This document shows, one piece after another, positions 34,636-43,181 of a stretch of 64,000 nucleotides of DNA (positions are counted from its first letter, which is position 1; the number at the start of each line of letters is the position of its first letter). The stretch comes from DASSJT01 sp963715025 (GTDB lineage: Bacteria; Actinomycetota; Actinomycetes; Actinomycetales; Dermatophilaceae). The stretch is taken from contig CAVQQQ010000002.1 in assembly GCA_963715025.1 (NCBI GenBank), positions 868,001-932,000 of the forward strand, read 5' to 3'. The translations under genes were made by a program, and so were the position numbers. The notes under the pieces are model-generated. The model was given only the letters and a program-made list of their open reading frames with translations. It had not been told where the DNA came from and made no database searches.

Positions 34636-35816
34636 GTGAAGATTCCTACGATCTGGGACCAGAGGTCATCCCACCGCGCCGCGAGAAGACCGAGCATGGT
34701 GCGACCGCCAGTGGTCGACATCAGCGCCGCGACGAGGGCGAGCAGGCCGACCGCCAGGAGGGTGAACAGGGACAGGTTGGAGATGCGCGACCGGTAGAGA
34801 CGGCTCACGCCCTTGGCATCGACCAGTTTGCCGCCCACCCGCAGCCGCGTCAGGAAGGTGCTGGCCATGCCGGCCCGGCCCTTGTCGAGGAACTCCTCGA
34901 GCGTCGCATGCGAGCCGACGGCCACGATCAGGCTGGCCCCCTTGTCGTCGGCGAGCAGCATGGCGATGTCCTCGCTGGTGCCGGTCGCCGGGAAGACGAC
35001 CGGCTCCACTCCCAGAGCGCGGACTCGATCGAGCCCCGGGGCGCGTCCGTCGCGATAGGCGTGGACGACGATTTCGGCACCGCAGCGGAGCGTGTCGTCG
35101 GAGACCGAGTCCATGTCGCCCACGATGAGGTCGGGCCGGTGACCCGCCGCCAGCAAGGCGTCGGCTCCTCCGTCGACGCCGATGAGCACCGGCCGGTACT
35201 CGCGGATGTAGCTCCGCAGGATCTGCAGATCTTGCTTGTAGTGGTACCCCCGCACCACGATCAGCGCGTGGCGGCCCTCGAGTCTGGTCGTGATGTCCGG
35301 CATGCCGACGCCATCCAGGAGCAGCTCGCGCTCCTTGCGCAGGTACTCCATGGTGTTGGCCGCGAATGCCTCCAGCTGGACCGCGAGCCCCGCACGCGCC
35401 TCGCCCATGGCTTCGCGCACTGCCTCGAGGTCGTATGCCGTGCCGGTTGCCACGAGCGTTTCGCCCGACCACACGTCGCCGCCGTCGATGCGGACCTCTT
35501 GGCCGTCTTCGAGCTCCGTCATCACTCCCTCGCCGACGCTGTCGACCAGCGGGACGCCGGCCTCGACCAGGATCTCGGGGCCGAGGTTGGGGTAGCGGCC
35601 GGAGATCGACGCCGCCGCATTGACCACGGCGGCGGGCCGGCAGGCGAGCAGCGCCTCGGCGCTCACCTTGTCGATGTCGAGGTGGTCGATGACGGCGATC
35701 TCGCCGGGGCGCAGCCGCTTGGTGAGGTGCTTGGTGCGCGGGTCGACACGCACGGTGCCCGTGACACCGGGAGTTTCGGGGCCTCGGGCTCGCTGGCGGG
35801 GGATCTTGAGGGACAT
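34632..35816 (-). CDS. steA: SteA-like cytokinetic protein with thiamine pyrophosphokinase-like fold
   Basis: A protein of 394 residues. The middle carries GVDGGADALLAAGHRPDLIV then GDMDSVSDDTLRCGAEIVVH, a thiamine-pyrophosphokinase-like site. The N-terminal part has RLRPGEIAVIDHLDIDKVSA. One membrane helix lies near the C-terminus (LSLFTLLAVGLLALVAALMS). The corynebacterial orthologue SteA works with SteB at the division site. Catalysis has not been shown. It lies between recN and mctB as in other actinobacteria. Confidence 0.88.
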   Translation of the reverse strand: MSLKIPRQRARGPETPGVTGTVRVDPRTKHLTKRLRPGEIAVIDHLDIDKVSAEALLACRPAAVVNAAASISGRYPNLGPEILVEAGVPLVDSVGEGVMTELEDGQEVRIDGGDVWSGETLVATGTAYDLEAVREAMGEARAGLAVQLEAFAANTMEYLRKERELLLDGVGMPDITTRLEGRHALIVVRGYHYKQDLQILRSYIREYRPVLIGVDGGADALLAAGHRPDLIVGDMDSVSDDTLRCGAEIVVHAYRDGRAPGLDRVRALGVEPVVFPATGTSEDIAMLLADDKGASLIVAVGSHATLEEFLDKGRAGMASTFLTRLRVGGKLVDAKGVSRLYRSRISNLSLFTLLAVGLLALVAALMSTTGGRTMLGLLAARWDDLWSQIVGIFT

Positions 35817-35890
35817 CGGACCAATCGTGCCACGCTGGCGGGGGCTACCCGCTCACCAACTCCGGCTCACCTGGTGCGGGACATCAGGGT

Positions 35891-37612
35891 CTAGAGCCGC
35901 GCCGCCGCTTCGGCCGTCTCACGCAGCAGCTCCCGCGCGTGCTCCAGCGCCACCGAGGACTCCTGGCCGGCCATCATCCTCGCCAGCTCGCGCACGCGCT
36001 CTTCACCCTCGAGCACTGCGATGCCGCTGGAGGTGATGTGTCCGTCGCTCGTCTTGCTCACGGCCAGGTGACGGTCGGCGTGGGCCGCGACCTGGGCGAG
36101 GTGCGTCACCACGAGGACCTGGGAATGCCTTGCCAATGCCGCCAGGCGGGCCCCCACGTCGAGGGCCGCCTTGCCGCCGACTCCGGCGTCCACCTCGTCG
36201 AAGACGAAGGTTGGCACTGTGCCTGCGGAGTCGGCCGTCACCACCTCGAGGGCGAGCATGACTCGCGACAGCTCACCCCCCGATGCGGCACGCGTGATGC
36301 CTCGAGCGGGGCTGCCGGGATTGGCAGCCAGCTGGATCTCCACCTCGTCGGCGCCGCTGCGCGCAAATGCCGGGGTCTCCCCATCTCCCCGCGGGCGCAC
36401 GTCGACGGTGACGTGGGCCTTGCCCATCGCCAGGTGGGCGAGCTCTCGGGTGACCCTGTGGCCCAGGTCCAAGGCAGCCGCGTGGCGGGCCGCTGTCAGC
36501 GTGGCGGCATCATCGGCCAGCTGTCGCCTGAGCTCCCGCAGGCCGGCTTCCAGCTCCTCGAGCCGGTCGTCGGCCGTGAGCAGCAGAGACAGCCGGGCAG
36601 CGGCCTCCCTCCCCCAGACCAGGACGTCGTCGACGGTGTCCCCGTATTTGCGGGTCAGCCCGGCGAGGTCGGACCGGCGCTGCTGCACCCAGGCCAGCCG
36701 GCCGGGGTCGAGCTCGACGCCGGCTGCGTAGGCGGACAGGTCGCTGGCGAGGTCGCCCACGAGGTATCCGACCTCGGCCAGCCGACGGTCGAGCTCGCGC
36801 AGGGCGGGGTCGCGGTCGACGACCGGGGCAAGGGCCGACCGAGCTGCCGAGACGAGGTCGACGACGCTCGGCGACTCGCCGGCATACGCCTCATCACCTC
36901 CGGCCAGGCTCAGGTGCGCTGACTCCGCACCGAGCCGCAACTCCTCGGCATGGCTGAGCCGCTCGTCCTCCAGGCGCAGGTCGGCGTCCTCACCGGGCTG
37001 CGGGTCGAGCGCCTCGATCTGCTCGAGGCCGAGCTGAAGGCCGTCGACCTCTCGGGCGCGCTCGCGCGCCGCCTCGCGCAGTTCGGCCGACTCGCGCAGC
37101 GCCCGCTCGTGCTCGTCGAAGACAGCCTGGTAGGCGGCCAGCGCGGCCGCCACTGGCTCGCCCCCGAAGGCGTCCAGCGCCTCGCGGTGCTGATCGGCCT
37201 GACGTAGTCGCCACTGATCGGCCTGTCCGTGGACCGCCACGAGGTCCTGGGCCAGCTCGGACAGCAGGCCGATCGGCGCGCTGCGCCCACCCACATGGGC
37301 CCGGGACCTCCCCTCTGCCGACACCGAGCGCAGCAGGATCAGACCGGAGTCGACGTCAGCACCGGCCTCGGCGGCGCGCAGGGCGGCCGGGTGGTCAGCT
37401 GGGATGTCGATGATTCCCTCGACCGTCGCCGCGCCAGCGCCCGCCCGGACCAGCCCGGCGTCGGCGCGTGCTCCTAGCAGAAGCCCCAGCCCGGAGACCA
37501 CCATGGTCTTACCCGCGCCGGTCTCGCCGGTGATGACGTTGAGGCCAGGGTGGAGCTCCAGCACGGCGTCGTCGATCACCCCGAGGTTCTGGATGCGAAT
37601 CTCCTGAAGCAC
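35891..37612 (-). CDS. recN: DNA repair protein RecN
   Basis: A protein of 573 residues, an SMC-like ATPase for double-strand break repair. The head has LQEIRIQNLGVIDDAVLELH and Walker A ITGETGAGKTMVVSGL. Long coiled arms occupy about residues 150-380. The signature ASGGELSRVMLALEV and Walker B TFVFDEVDAGVGGKAALDVG close the ATPase, followed by LVVTHLAQVAAHADRH. No clear LexA box was found in the short repeat-filled gap upstream. Confidence 0.96.
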   Translation of the reverse strand: MLQEIRIQNLGVIDDAVLELHPGLNVITGETGAGKTMVVSGLGLLLGARADAGLVRAGAGAATVEGIIDIPADHPAALRAAEAGADVDSGLILLRSVSAEGRSRAHVGGRSAPIGLLSELAQDLVAVHGQADQWRLRQADQHREALDAFGGEPVAAALAAYQAVFDEHERALRESAELREAARERAREVDGLQLGLEQIEALDPQPGEDADLRLEDERLSHAEELRLGAESAHLSLAGGDEAYAGESPSVVDLVSAARSALAPVVDRDPALRELDRRLAEVGYLVGDLASDLSAYAAGVELDPGRLAWVQQRRSDLAGLTRKYGDTVDDVLVWGREAAARLSLLLTADDRLEELEAGLRELRRQLADDAATLTAARHAAALDLGHRVTRELAHLAMGKAHVTVDVRPRGDGETPAFARSGADEVEIQLAANPGSPARGITRAASGGELSRVMLALEVVTADSAGTVPTFVFDEVDAGVGGKAALDVGARLAALARHSQVLVVTHLAQVAAHADRHLAVSKTSDGHITSSGIAVLEGEERVRELARMMAGQESSVALEHARELLRETAEAAARL

Positions 37613-37649
37613 GGGGAAAGACTGTCACACGCCACTCACACGGCGGTGA

Positions 37650-37705
37650 CAACTCACAGGCGGCAACTCACCTGCCTCAACTCACAGGCGGCAACTCACA
37701 GGCGT
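37650..37705. repeat. Four tandem copies of a 14-bp unit between recN and nadK
   Basis: The unit CAACTCACAGGCGG occurs at 37650 and 37678; the last copy, at 37692, ends GT. The copy at 37664 has CTGCCT in place of AGGCGG. A weaker copy may precede at 37632. The array fills most of the gap between the nadK stop and the recN start, where the recN promoter would otherwise lie. Confidence 0.85.
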
Positions 37706-37721
37706 GGCGACGGCCGGCCGC

Positions 37722-38651
37722 TCAGGAGCCGGCCTGCTCCCGCCGTGCGCTGCCCCTCCAGCCGTGGATGGAGAGGTCGAACTTGGCCACCAGACGATCG
37801 GTAAACGGCGAGCTCGTCAGGCGGGCCAGCCGCACCGGAGTCGCGGAGCGGACCACCTCGATACGCGCACCGGGCGGCAGGTCGACGGCACGACGGCCGT
37901 CGCACCACAGCACGCCGCTCCCCAGGGTGTCGGGGATGACCTCCACGGCGAGGTGCGAGGACGGGCCCACCACCAGGGGCCTCGCGAACAGCGCATGGGC
38001 GCTGATCGGGACGAGCAGCATTGCCTCGACGTCCGGCCAGACCACCGGGCCGCCGGCGGAGAAGGCGTATGCCGTGGAGCCGGTCGGTGTGGCCATGACC
38101 ACGCCGTCGCACCCCCAGGTCGACAGGGGCCGGCCGTCGATCTCGATGGTCACCTCGAGCATGCGCTCGCGGGAGGCCTTTTCGACGGTCGCCTCGTTGA
38201 GGGCCCAGGTGCGACAGACCGGGTCGCCGTCGACCATGGCATTGACGTCGAGGGTCAGGCGCTCCTCCACCGAGTAACGGCGCGCCACGATGTGTTCGAC
38301 GGTTTCGCTGAGGTCCTCGCGCTCCGCCTCGGCGAGGAAGCCGACGTGGCCCAGGTTGACGCCCAGGAGCGGGGCGTTCGTGCCGCGGGAGAGTTCGGCC
38401 CCGCGCAGGATCGTACCGTCGCCACCCAGCACGCAGACCAGCTCACACCCGGCCGCGGGGTCGTCCGGGTCGGCGAGTGCGATCGCCGAGCTGCCCCCCA
38501 GACCCATCGCGACGGCCTCGTCGGGGAGCAGGGCCACCTCGATGCCCGCCGCGGACAACCGTTCCACCACGCCCGCCGCGAGATCGTGGGCCTCCTGTCG
38601 CTTGGGGTGTGCGACGAGCAGCACGCGTCGGGTCGTGCTGGGCTGGGACAT
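37722..38651 (-). CDS. nadK: NAD kinase
   Basis: A protein of 309 residues from the ATG at 38651, which shares its first base with the tlyA stop (TGATG); a GTG one codon earlier is possible. It makes NADP from NAD. The GGDG motif is in CVLGGDGTILRGAELS, the NE pair in WALNEATVEKASRERM, and GDGVVMATPTGSTAYAFSAG (here CDGVV) binds the ribose and phosphate. It lies in the conserved tlyA-nadK-recN order. Confidence 0.95.
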   Translation of the reverse strand: MSQPSTTRRVLLVAHPKRQEAHDLAAGVVERLSAAGIEVALLPDEAVAMGLGGSSAIALADPDDPAAGCELVCVLGGDGTILRGAELSRGTNAPLLGVNLGHVGFLAEAEREDLSETVEHIVARRYSVEERLTLDVNAMVDGDPVCRTWALNEATVEKASRERMLEVTIEIDGRPLSTWGCDGVVMATPTGSTAYAFSAGGPVVWPDVEAMLLVPISAHALFARPLVVGPSSHLAVEVIPDTLGSGVLWCDGRRAVDLPPGARIEVVRSATPVRLARLTSSPFTDRLVAKFDLSIHGWRGSARREQAGS

Positions 38652-39463
38652 CACGAGCCGCCTTTCACGGAGAGATCGTCTGCGCTCTTCACCAGAGCCT
38701 CCCATGCCATGGCGTCGGCGGGTTCCGTGCCCAGCCAGAGCAGGAACTCGGCATTTCCCTCACTGCCCAGCAGCGGGCTTGCGGCGAGGCCCCGCGGGAA
38801 CAGCCCGGCGTCGATCGCGGCCGCCGCGACCTCCGTTATGGCCCAGGCGCGATCCGCAGCGGAGCGAACGACGCCGTTCTTGCCGAGGCGCTCTCGTCCG
38901 ACCTCGAACTGTGGCTTGACGAGGACGACGACGTCCCCGCTGCGCTCGACCAGCGCGGCAAGCGTGCCCAGCAGGAGGGTGAGGGAGATGAAGCTGACGT
39001 CCGCGACGACGAGGTCGAAGCGTCCGCCGAGCTGCTCGGCGGCGACTCCGCGGATCGTCGTGCCACTGCGTTCTTCCACCCGAGGATCGCTGCTGATCTG
39101 GGGCACCAGCTGCCCGTGGCCGACGTCGAGGGCCGTGACCTGGCGGGCACCCTCGTGGAGGAGGACCTGGGTGAAGCCACCGGTCGAGGCACCGACGTCG
39201 AGGCACCGCCGTCCGCGCGCGGTCAGGCCGCGCGGCCCAAAGGCGGTGAACGCCTCAACGAGCTTCGCGGCCGCCCGACTGACCCAGTGGGGCCGGTCGG
39301 CTTCGACGGAGAGGCTGGTCGTCTCATCGACCGAGTGCGAGGCCTTGCTCGCCACGGCGTCATCGATGCGGACGGTGCCCTCTTCGATGAGCTCTCGGGC
39401 ATGGCCGCGGGAGCGGGCGAGGCCGCGCCGCACCAGCTCGACATCGAGGCGCTGCGCAGAAAT
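38651..39463 (-). CDS. tlyA: TlyA-type 16S/23S rRNA 2'-O-methyltransferase, non-canonical start
   Basis: An S4 RNA-binding domain (RLDVELVRRGLARSRGHARE) is followed by a FtsJ-like methyltransferase: RRCLDVGASTGGFTQVLLHE, LVVADVSFISLTLLLG and VVVLVKPQFEVGRERL. In mycobacteria TlyA methylates 16S C1409 and 23S C1920, and loss gives capreomycin resistance. No ATG, GTG or TTG exists in frame near the expected start. The best candidates are ATT at 39463 (270 residues, as given) or ATA at 39469, both within a few bases of the upstream stop. Translation is probably coupled to the upstream gene. Confidence 0.88.
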   Translation of the reverse strand: MSAQRLDVELVRRGLARSRGHARELIEEGTVRIDDAVASKASHSVDETTSLSVEADRPHWVSRAAAKLVEAFTAFGPRGLTARGRRCLDVGASTGGFTQVLLHEGARQVTALDVGHGQLVPQISSDPRVEERSGTTIRGVAAEQLGGRFDLVVADVSFISLTLLLGTLAALVERSGDVVVLVKPQFEVGRERLGKNGVVRSAADRAWAITEVAAAAIDAGLFPRGLAASPLLGSEGNAEFLLWLGTEPADAMAWEALVKSADDLSVKGGS

Positions 39464-39465
39464 CG

Positions 39466-39678
39466 CTATCCGCCCAGGTCGGAGAGCCGGGAGCGCAGGG
39501 TCTGGTGAACTCGCTCCCCTGCCTCGATCTGGGCGTCGAGGTCGTCGGGGTCGGCCGCGGCGAGCTGCGCCAGGGCCTCGTCGACGCTGGAGTCGCCCGT
39601 CATGGGGACGTCGTCGGCAGATCGTTCGCGGTGCTCTTCGTCCGGGACCTCGCTCGAAGGGGTGTCGTCGGGCGTCAT
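39466..39678 (-). CDS. Small acidic conserved protein upstream of tlyA
   Basis: A protein of 70 residues, acidic and probably unstructured at the front, ending in a helix DLDAQIEAGERVHQTLRSRL. Its ATG overlaps the previous stop (TGATG). A short protein in the same place precedes tlyA in mycobacteria (the Rv1693 position), so it is likely real. Function unknown. Confidence 0.75.
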   Translation of the reverse strand: MTPDDTPSSEVPDEEHRERSADDVPMTGDSSVDEALAQLAAADPDDLDAQIEAGERVHQTLRSRLSDLGG

Positions 39679-40493
39679 CAGGTCTGCTTCGCCGCCTGGC
39701 TGGTGTTGGTGCCCGTCGACTTATCCGCCGTCGACTTCTTGGTCGTCGACTTCTTGGTCGTCGACTTCTTGGCCGTCGACTTCTTGGCCGTCGACTTCTC
39801 TGCGGTCGCCTTCGTCGCAGCTGCCGACTTCGTGGCGGTGGACTTCGTGGCCGTCGAAGAACGCCCTGCCGGTGCCGCCTTCCGGGCCGTCGCCTTCCGG
39901 GCCGTCGCCTTCCGGGCCGTCGCCTTCCGGGCCGTCGCCTTCCGGGCCGTCGCCTTCCGGGCCGTCGCCTTCCTGGCCGTCGCCTTCCTGGCTGGGGCAC
40001 CGGCGGCAGCAGCGGGCTCCCCGCTCTCCACGGGCACGGTGACGGCGGGCACGACGGCGACCTCGGGACCGCCGCGAGGCTCGGCTACCTGCGCCGCAGA
40101 GCCCATCGCCGAAACTGCTGCGCCGGTAGCCGCGCTGGAGAGCCGGCTCGCAGAGCTCATGAGGGTGGCGGTCAGCTCCTCCACCTGCGCGCTGAGCCGA
40201 GCCAGGGACGCCCTCGCGGCATCGAGGTCGGCCAGGCCCGCGAGGTCTGCCCTCGCCAGAGCGGACTCGATCTCCTTGCGCACGAGCGCAACGAGGTTCT
40301 TGCGATTCTGCGCCGCGGCGGCCATCAGGTCGTCTGCCAGGCCGCTGACCTGCTTCGCGAGCCTGTCCTTGGAGAGGTCGGTCCGGCCTGCGAGGGACAG
40401 GAGCTCCTGGGCAGCGGCGGATGCGCGCTCCCTCGTGATCTCGCCCAGCCCTGACGCCAACTGGACGTACGCTCGAACGGTTTCGAAGGCCAT
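39678..40493 (-). CDS. Histone H1-like protein with Lys/Ala/Thr repeat tail
   Basis: Read from the ATG at 40493 (AGGAGAGGG upstream), 271 residues. The first 130 are helical (MAFETVRAYVQLASGLGEIT, then TDLSKDRLAKQVSGLADDLM), like phasin or coiled-coil proteins. The tail is basic: about seven KATAR units, then SAAATKATAEKSTAKKS-type units. Such tails bind DNA in actinobacterial HupB and H1-like proteins. It may be a nucleoid protein or a polymer-granule-associated phasin (PhaF-like combine both). It precedes the tlyA group with overlapping stops. Confidence 0.78.
   Translation of the reverse strand: MAFETVRAYVQLASGLGEITRERASAAAQELLSLAGRTDLSKDRLAKQVSGLADDLMAAAAQNRKNLVALVRKEIESALARADLAGLADLDAARASLARLSAQVEELTATLMSSASRLSSAATGAAVSAMGSAAQVAEPRGGPEVAVVPAVTVPVESGEPAAAAGAPARKATARKATARKATARKATARKATARKATARKATARKAAPAGRSSTATKSTATKSAAATKATAEKSTAKKSTAKKSTTKKSTTKKSTADKSTGTNTSQAAKQT
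39721..39985. repeat. Tandem repeats encoding the basic tail
   Basis: A 15-bp unit (GCCTTCCGGGCCGTC) is repeated about six times at roughly 39878-39970, and a 15-bp unit around GTCGACTTCTTGGCC about five times at 39717-39790. Copies are almost identical in DNA and not just in protein, so the tract is prone to length change. It is coding and not CRISPR: there are no spacers. Confidence 0.85.
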
Positions 40494-40547
40494 GTCCCTC
40501 TCCTGTTGCTTTGCGCCGCGGGGCGACCGCCCCTCCACGCACCAACG

Positions 40548-41555
40548 CTACTGCGCCTGGCCCAGTGCCGACACCAGCGGCGGCACCGCCTCCGGACGGA
40601 GAGCACCCGAGTCGAGTCCGTCGTAGATGGCTGCCAACCCTGCGTTCAGCGCGTCGTCTGCATCGCCACGACGAGCTTCCCAGCCCGAGTCTCGCAGCCT
40701 GCGGGCATCGCTGCCACTGACCCACCACTCGCCGTCCCGGCGTGGTTTCTCCAGGGGTTGCCGGAGCCCCCGCAGGTCGGTCGAGACCCAGGTCGGGCGT
40801 TCGGACGGCCGGGAAAGGGCCGCGTTGACGAGGGTGTCGACACCGGTCAGCACGAGCAGGGAGTCCATCGTGGCGGCCACCGCGCCAGCGATGTCGGTGT
40901 TGAGCCGATCTCCCACAGCAAGGGTTCGGCTTGGCTCCGCGCCCAGCCGGGAGGCGCACAGGAGGTACAGCGGGGTGAACGGCTTGCCGACGACGCGGGG
41001 TGAGGTCTGCGCTGCTTCCGCTACCGCGGCCACCAGCGTGCCATTGCCAGGAGCGGTTCCCCGATCGGTGGGAAGGGTGGCGTCGGTGTTAGTGGCAATC
41101 CACGGCGCGCCCCGCTCCACGGCATACGCCGCCTCCGCCAGGTCCGCAGCCGAGACGTTCGCACCGTAGCCCTGGAGGACGGCAGCCACGGAATCCGTGG
41201 CGTTCGACACGGGCGACAGGCGCACGTCGCGAAGCGCAGCCGCGACGCCCGGGCCGCCTACGGCCAGGACCTGCGCGCCCGGGGTCACCATCCGCGCCAG
41301 CTCTGCAGCGCCAGCCATCGAGCTCGTCACGACGTCCTCGGGCCGCGCGGGAAGCCCCATGGCACGAAGGTGGGCCGCGACCTCCGACGGGGTTCGAGAG
41401 GCGTTGTTGGTCGCATAGACAACGGGGCGAGACAGGCCGATGAGCACCTCGATCGCGTTCGGCACAGGGTCCGGGCCGCGGTAGACCACCCCATCGAGGT
41501 CGCACACCACGGCGTCGTAGCGCTCCACCAACGGTGACCTGGGATCAGCGGTCAC
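40548..41555 (-). CDS. HAD-superfamily phosphatase (NagD-like, IIA)
   Basis: A protein of 335 residues from the GTG at 41555. HAD motif I is YDAVVCDLDGVVYRGPD, motif II YATNNASRTPSEVAAHLRAM, and motif III/IV AVGDRLNTDIAGAVAATMDS. The IIA cap fits sugar-phosphate or p-nitrophenyl phosphatases. The C-terminal 80 residues (WWVSGSDARRLRDSGW) are extra. It occupies the place of Rv1692 in M. tuberculosis, whose product is a glycerol-phosphate phosphatase; the same role here is a guess. It overlaps the TPR gene by 11 bp. Confidence 0.88.
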   Translation of the reverse strand: MTADPRSPLVERYDAVVCDLDGVVYRGPDPVPNAIEVLIGLSRPVVYATNNASRTPSEVAAHLRAMGLPARPEDVVTSSMAGAAELARMVTPGAQVLAVGGPGVAAALRDVRLSPVSNATDSVAAVLQGYGANVSAADLAEAAYAVERGAPWIATNTDATLPTDRGTAPGNGTLVAAVAEAAQTSPRVVGKPFTPLYLLCASRLGAEPSRTLAVGDRLNTDIAGAVAATMDSLLVLTGVDTLVNAALSRPSERPTWVSTDLRGLRQPLEKPRRDGEWWVSGSDARRLRDSGWEARRGDADDALNAGLAAIYDGLDSGALRPEAVPPLVSALGQAQ

Positions 41556-42597
41556 GCGGCTGCCGTCGCTCTGCAACGGGGGTGTCGTCGGCCTGGGCAC
41601 CCTCGAGCAGGTCGGTGAGGACGACGCCGTCGAGCTCGGCGAGCCTTTCTGCTGCGTCGGTCTCGAGGTCGACGTCGGCGTCGGCGGCCTTGGCGAACCA
41701 GTCCCGAGCGGACGCGGCGTCGCCCTTGGCCAGGAGCGCCTCGGCATATGCGTAGAACAGTCGAGCGCTCCACGGCTTCCGTGCCCGGCTGCTCAGCTGC
41801 GGGGTCTCAAGTGCGACAACCGCGGCGTCGTTCTGGCCCAGATCACGCCGGATCCCGGACACGACGATGGCGAGCTCGACGCGCTCGGCCGGGGACAGGT
41901 CCTTGGCCTCGGGTGACGACGCGAGGTCGAGGGCGCGCTCGGGGCGCCCCAGTCCTCGCTCGCAGTCAACCATGAGAGGCAGCAGGTGTGAGCTGCCGCT
42001 CAGGCGCCGGACGGTGCGAAACTCGCCCAGAGCCCGCGCCCAGTCGCCCTGGCGGTATGCGACCACGCCCAGAGCCTCACGCGCTGCGGGGACCCGCCCT
42101 GCGCGCCGCACGGCAGTCTCTGCGTGCGCCATGGCTGCGTCCAGTTCGTCGGCCTCGAGCAGAGCCGCGACCATGACGAGGTGCTGGGCGACCCCCTCGG
42201 CGTTCTCCTTGCTGAGCGTGCGCAGCTGCTGGAACACTTCTCGGTCCAGCTCCCTGCCGGTCACGCCCTCGGCGATGCGCGGCTCCGGGAGACGCGGATT
42301 CTTGGGCGCCAGTCGCGGCCCTCCGCGATCCGCGCCCGCGGGCCCGCCGCCCCTGGACGGACGAACGCCCCGCGGGGGCGCGTCGCCGTCACGCGCGGTC
42401 GTTCGAGGTCCTTTGTGACCTCCGGCACCCGCGCCGCGTGGGCCACCGAAGGAGCCTGGTCCCTGCGCGCGGCCCCGGCCTCTCTCACCACTCCCCTCAC
42501 GACCTCCTTCACGACCTCTCTCACGACCTCCATGTCCATCGCGACGGCCGCCGCGAGATCCGCGGTCTCCGCCGCCGTGGGAGGTCTTGTCGTCAGC
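41545..42597 (-). CDS. TPR-repeat protein with Gly/Arg-rich head
   Basis: The GTG at 42597 has AAGGAG six bases upstream and is preferred over the GTG at 42618, giving 350 residues. The first 95 residues are almost only Gly, Arg and charged residues (RGSRGGRRDGHGGRERGREG), as in RNA-binding tails. The rest is helical TPR-like repeats (DAAMAHAETAVRRAGRVPAA, then GDWARALGEFRTVRRLSGSS). It fits the TPR protein two genes before tlyA in mycobacteria. The region upstream was rearranged by the mobile-element remnant, so its promoter may have changed; AGTCTA at 42637 reads as TAGACT, a possible -10 box. Confidence 0.82.
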   Translation of the reverse strand, partial: ADDKTSHGGGDRGSRGGRRDGHGGRERGREGGREGSGERGRGRAQGPGSFGGPRGAGAGGHKGPRTTARDGDAPPRGVRPSRGGGPAGADRGGPRLAPKNPRLPEPRIAEGVTGRELDREVFQQLRTLSKENAEGVAQHLVMVAALLEADELDAAMAHAETAVRRAGRVPAAREALGVVAYRQGDWARALGEFRTVRRLSGSSHLLPLMVDCERGLGRPERALDLASSPEAKDLSPAERVELAIVVSGIRRDLGQNDAAVVALETPQLSSRARKPWSARLFYAYAEALLAKGDAASARDWFAKAADADVDLETDAAERLAELDGVVLTDLLEGAQADDTPVAERRQPRDR

Positions 42598-42655
42598 CAC
42601 GAGGCACTCCTTGTTCACGGTGTTGACTTGGCCCGCAGTCTACGGAGCCCGCTGA

Positions 42656-43069
42656 GCCCCGCTACCACCGGCGGCCCAGGGAACCATCGCGAAGAAGCCG
42701 TTCGCGAAGATCAAGCAGACCATCCGCAACCTGACCCCTCGCCGGTCCCCACGCCCTTTGGCGGACGTGATCACCGAGGTCAACGCGGCGCTGCGCGGGT
42801 GGACGTACTACTTCCGCCACGCGATCGCCGGGCGACGGTTCTCCTTCCTCAGGTACTTCACCTGGCGACGGTTCGTGGCCTGGCAACGCGTGCAGCACCG
42901 CTGGAACTGGGGCAAGGTCAAACGATGGCTCCGCCGTCCCGACGGCTCGTGGAAGACCATCGCGACCGCGGACGTGGTCCTGTTCGACCCCACGAAAGTG
43001 CGGATCGGGCGATACCTGTTCCGCGGCAACCGCATCCGCAACCCCTACGACCCGGGCTTGGCCGCCTGA
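42656..43069 (+). pseudogene. Group II intron reverse transcriptase/maturase, C-terminal remnant
   Basis: About 137 codons remain of a protein normally over 400 residues. They cover the maturase (GIIM) domain: KKPFAKIKQTIRNLTPRRSP, VITEVNAALRGWTYYFRHAI, WQRVQHRWNWGKVKRWLRR and the C-terminal RGNRIRNPYDPGLAA. The reverse transcriptase fingers and palm, including the YADD box, are gone, so it cannot move the intron. No endonuclease domain follows. Confidence 0.85.
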
Positions 43070-43087
43070 CCGGCATCACCTCGTGGA

Positions 43088-43121
43088 GAGCCCGTTGCGT
43101 TGAAAGGCGCACGGCGGGTTC
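43088..43121 (+). ncRNA. Group II intron domain V
   Basis: A 34-base hairpin, the canonical size. It opens GAGCCCGTTGCG and closes GCACGGCGGGTTC, with the GAAA tetraloop in the middle. This is the catalytic core of the intron ribozyme. With domains I-IV deleted it has no activity by itself. Confidence 0.85.
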
Positions 43122-43181
43122 GGCGGGCGGTCCGGGGAAACGGAGCAGCAGCAATGCCGCCACCGCGCCCCGGACCGACCC

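Noticed and set aside
39721..39985. Regular repeats that could suggest a CRISPR array
   Set aside because: Units are 15 bp, directly adjacent without spacers, and in frame with a Lys-rich protein tail. No cas gene is present.
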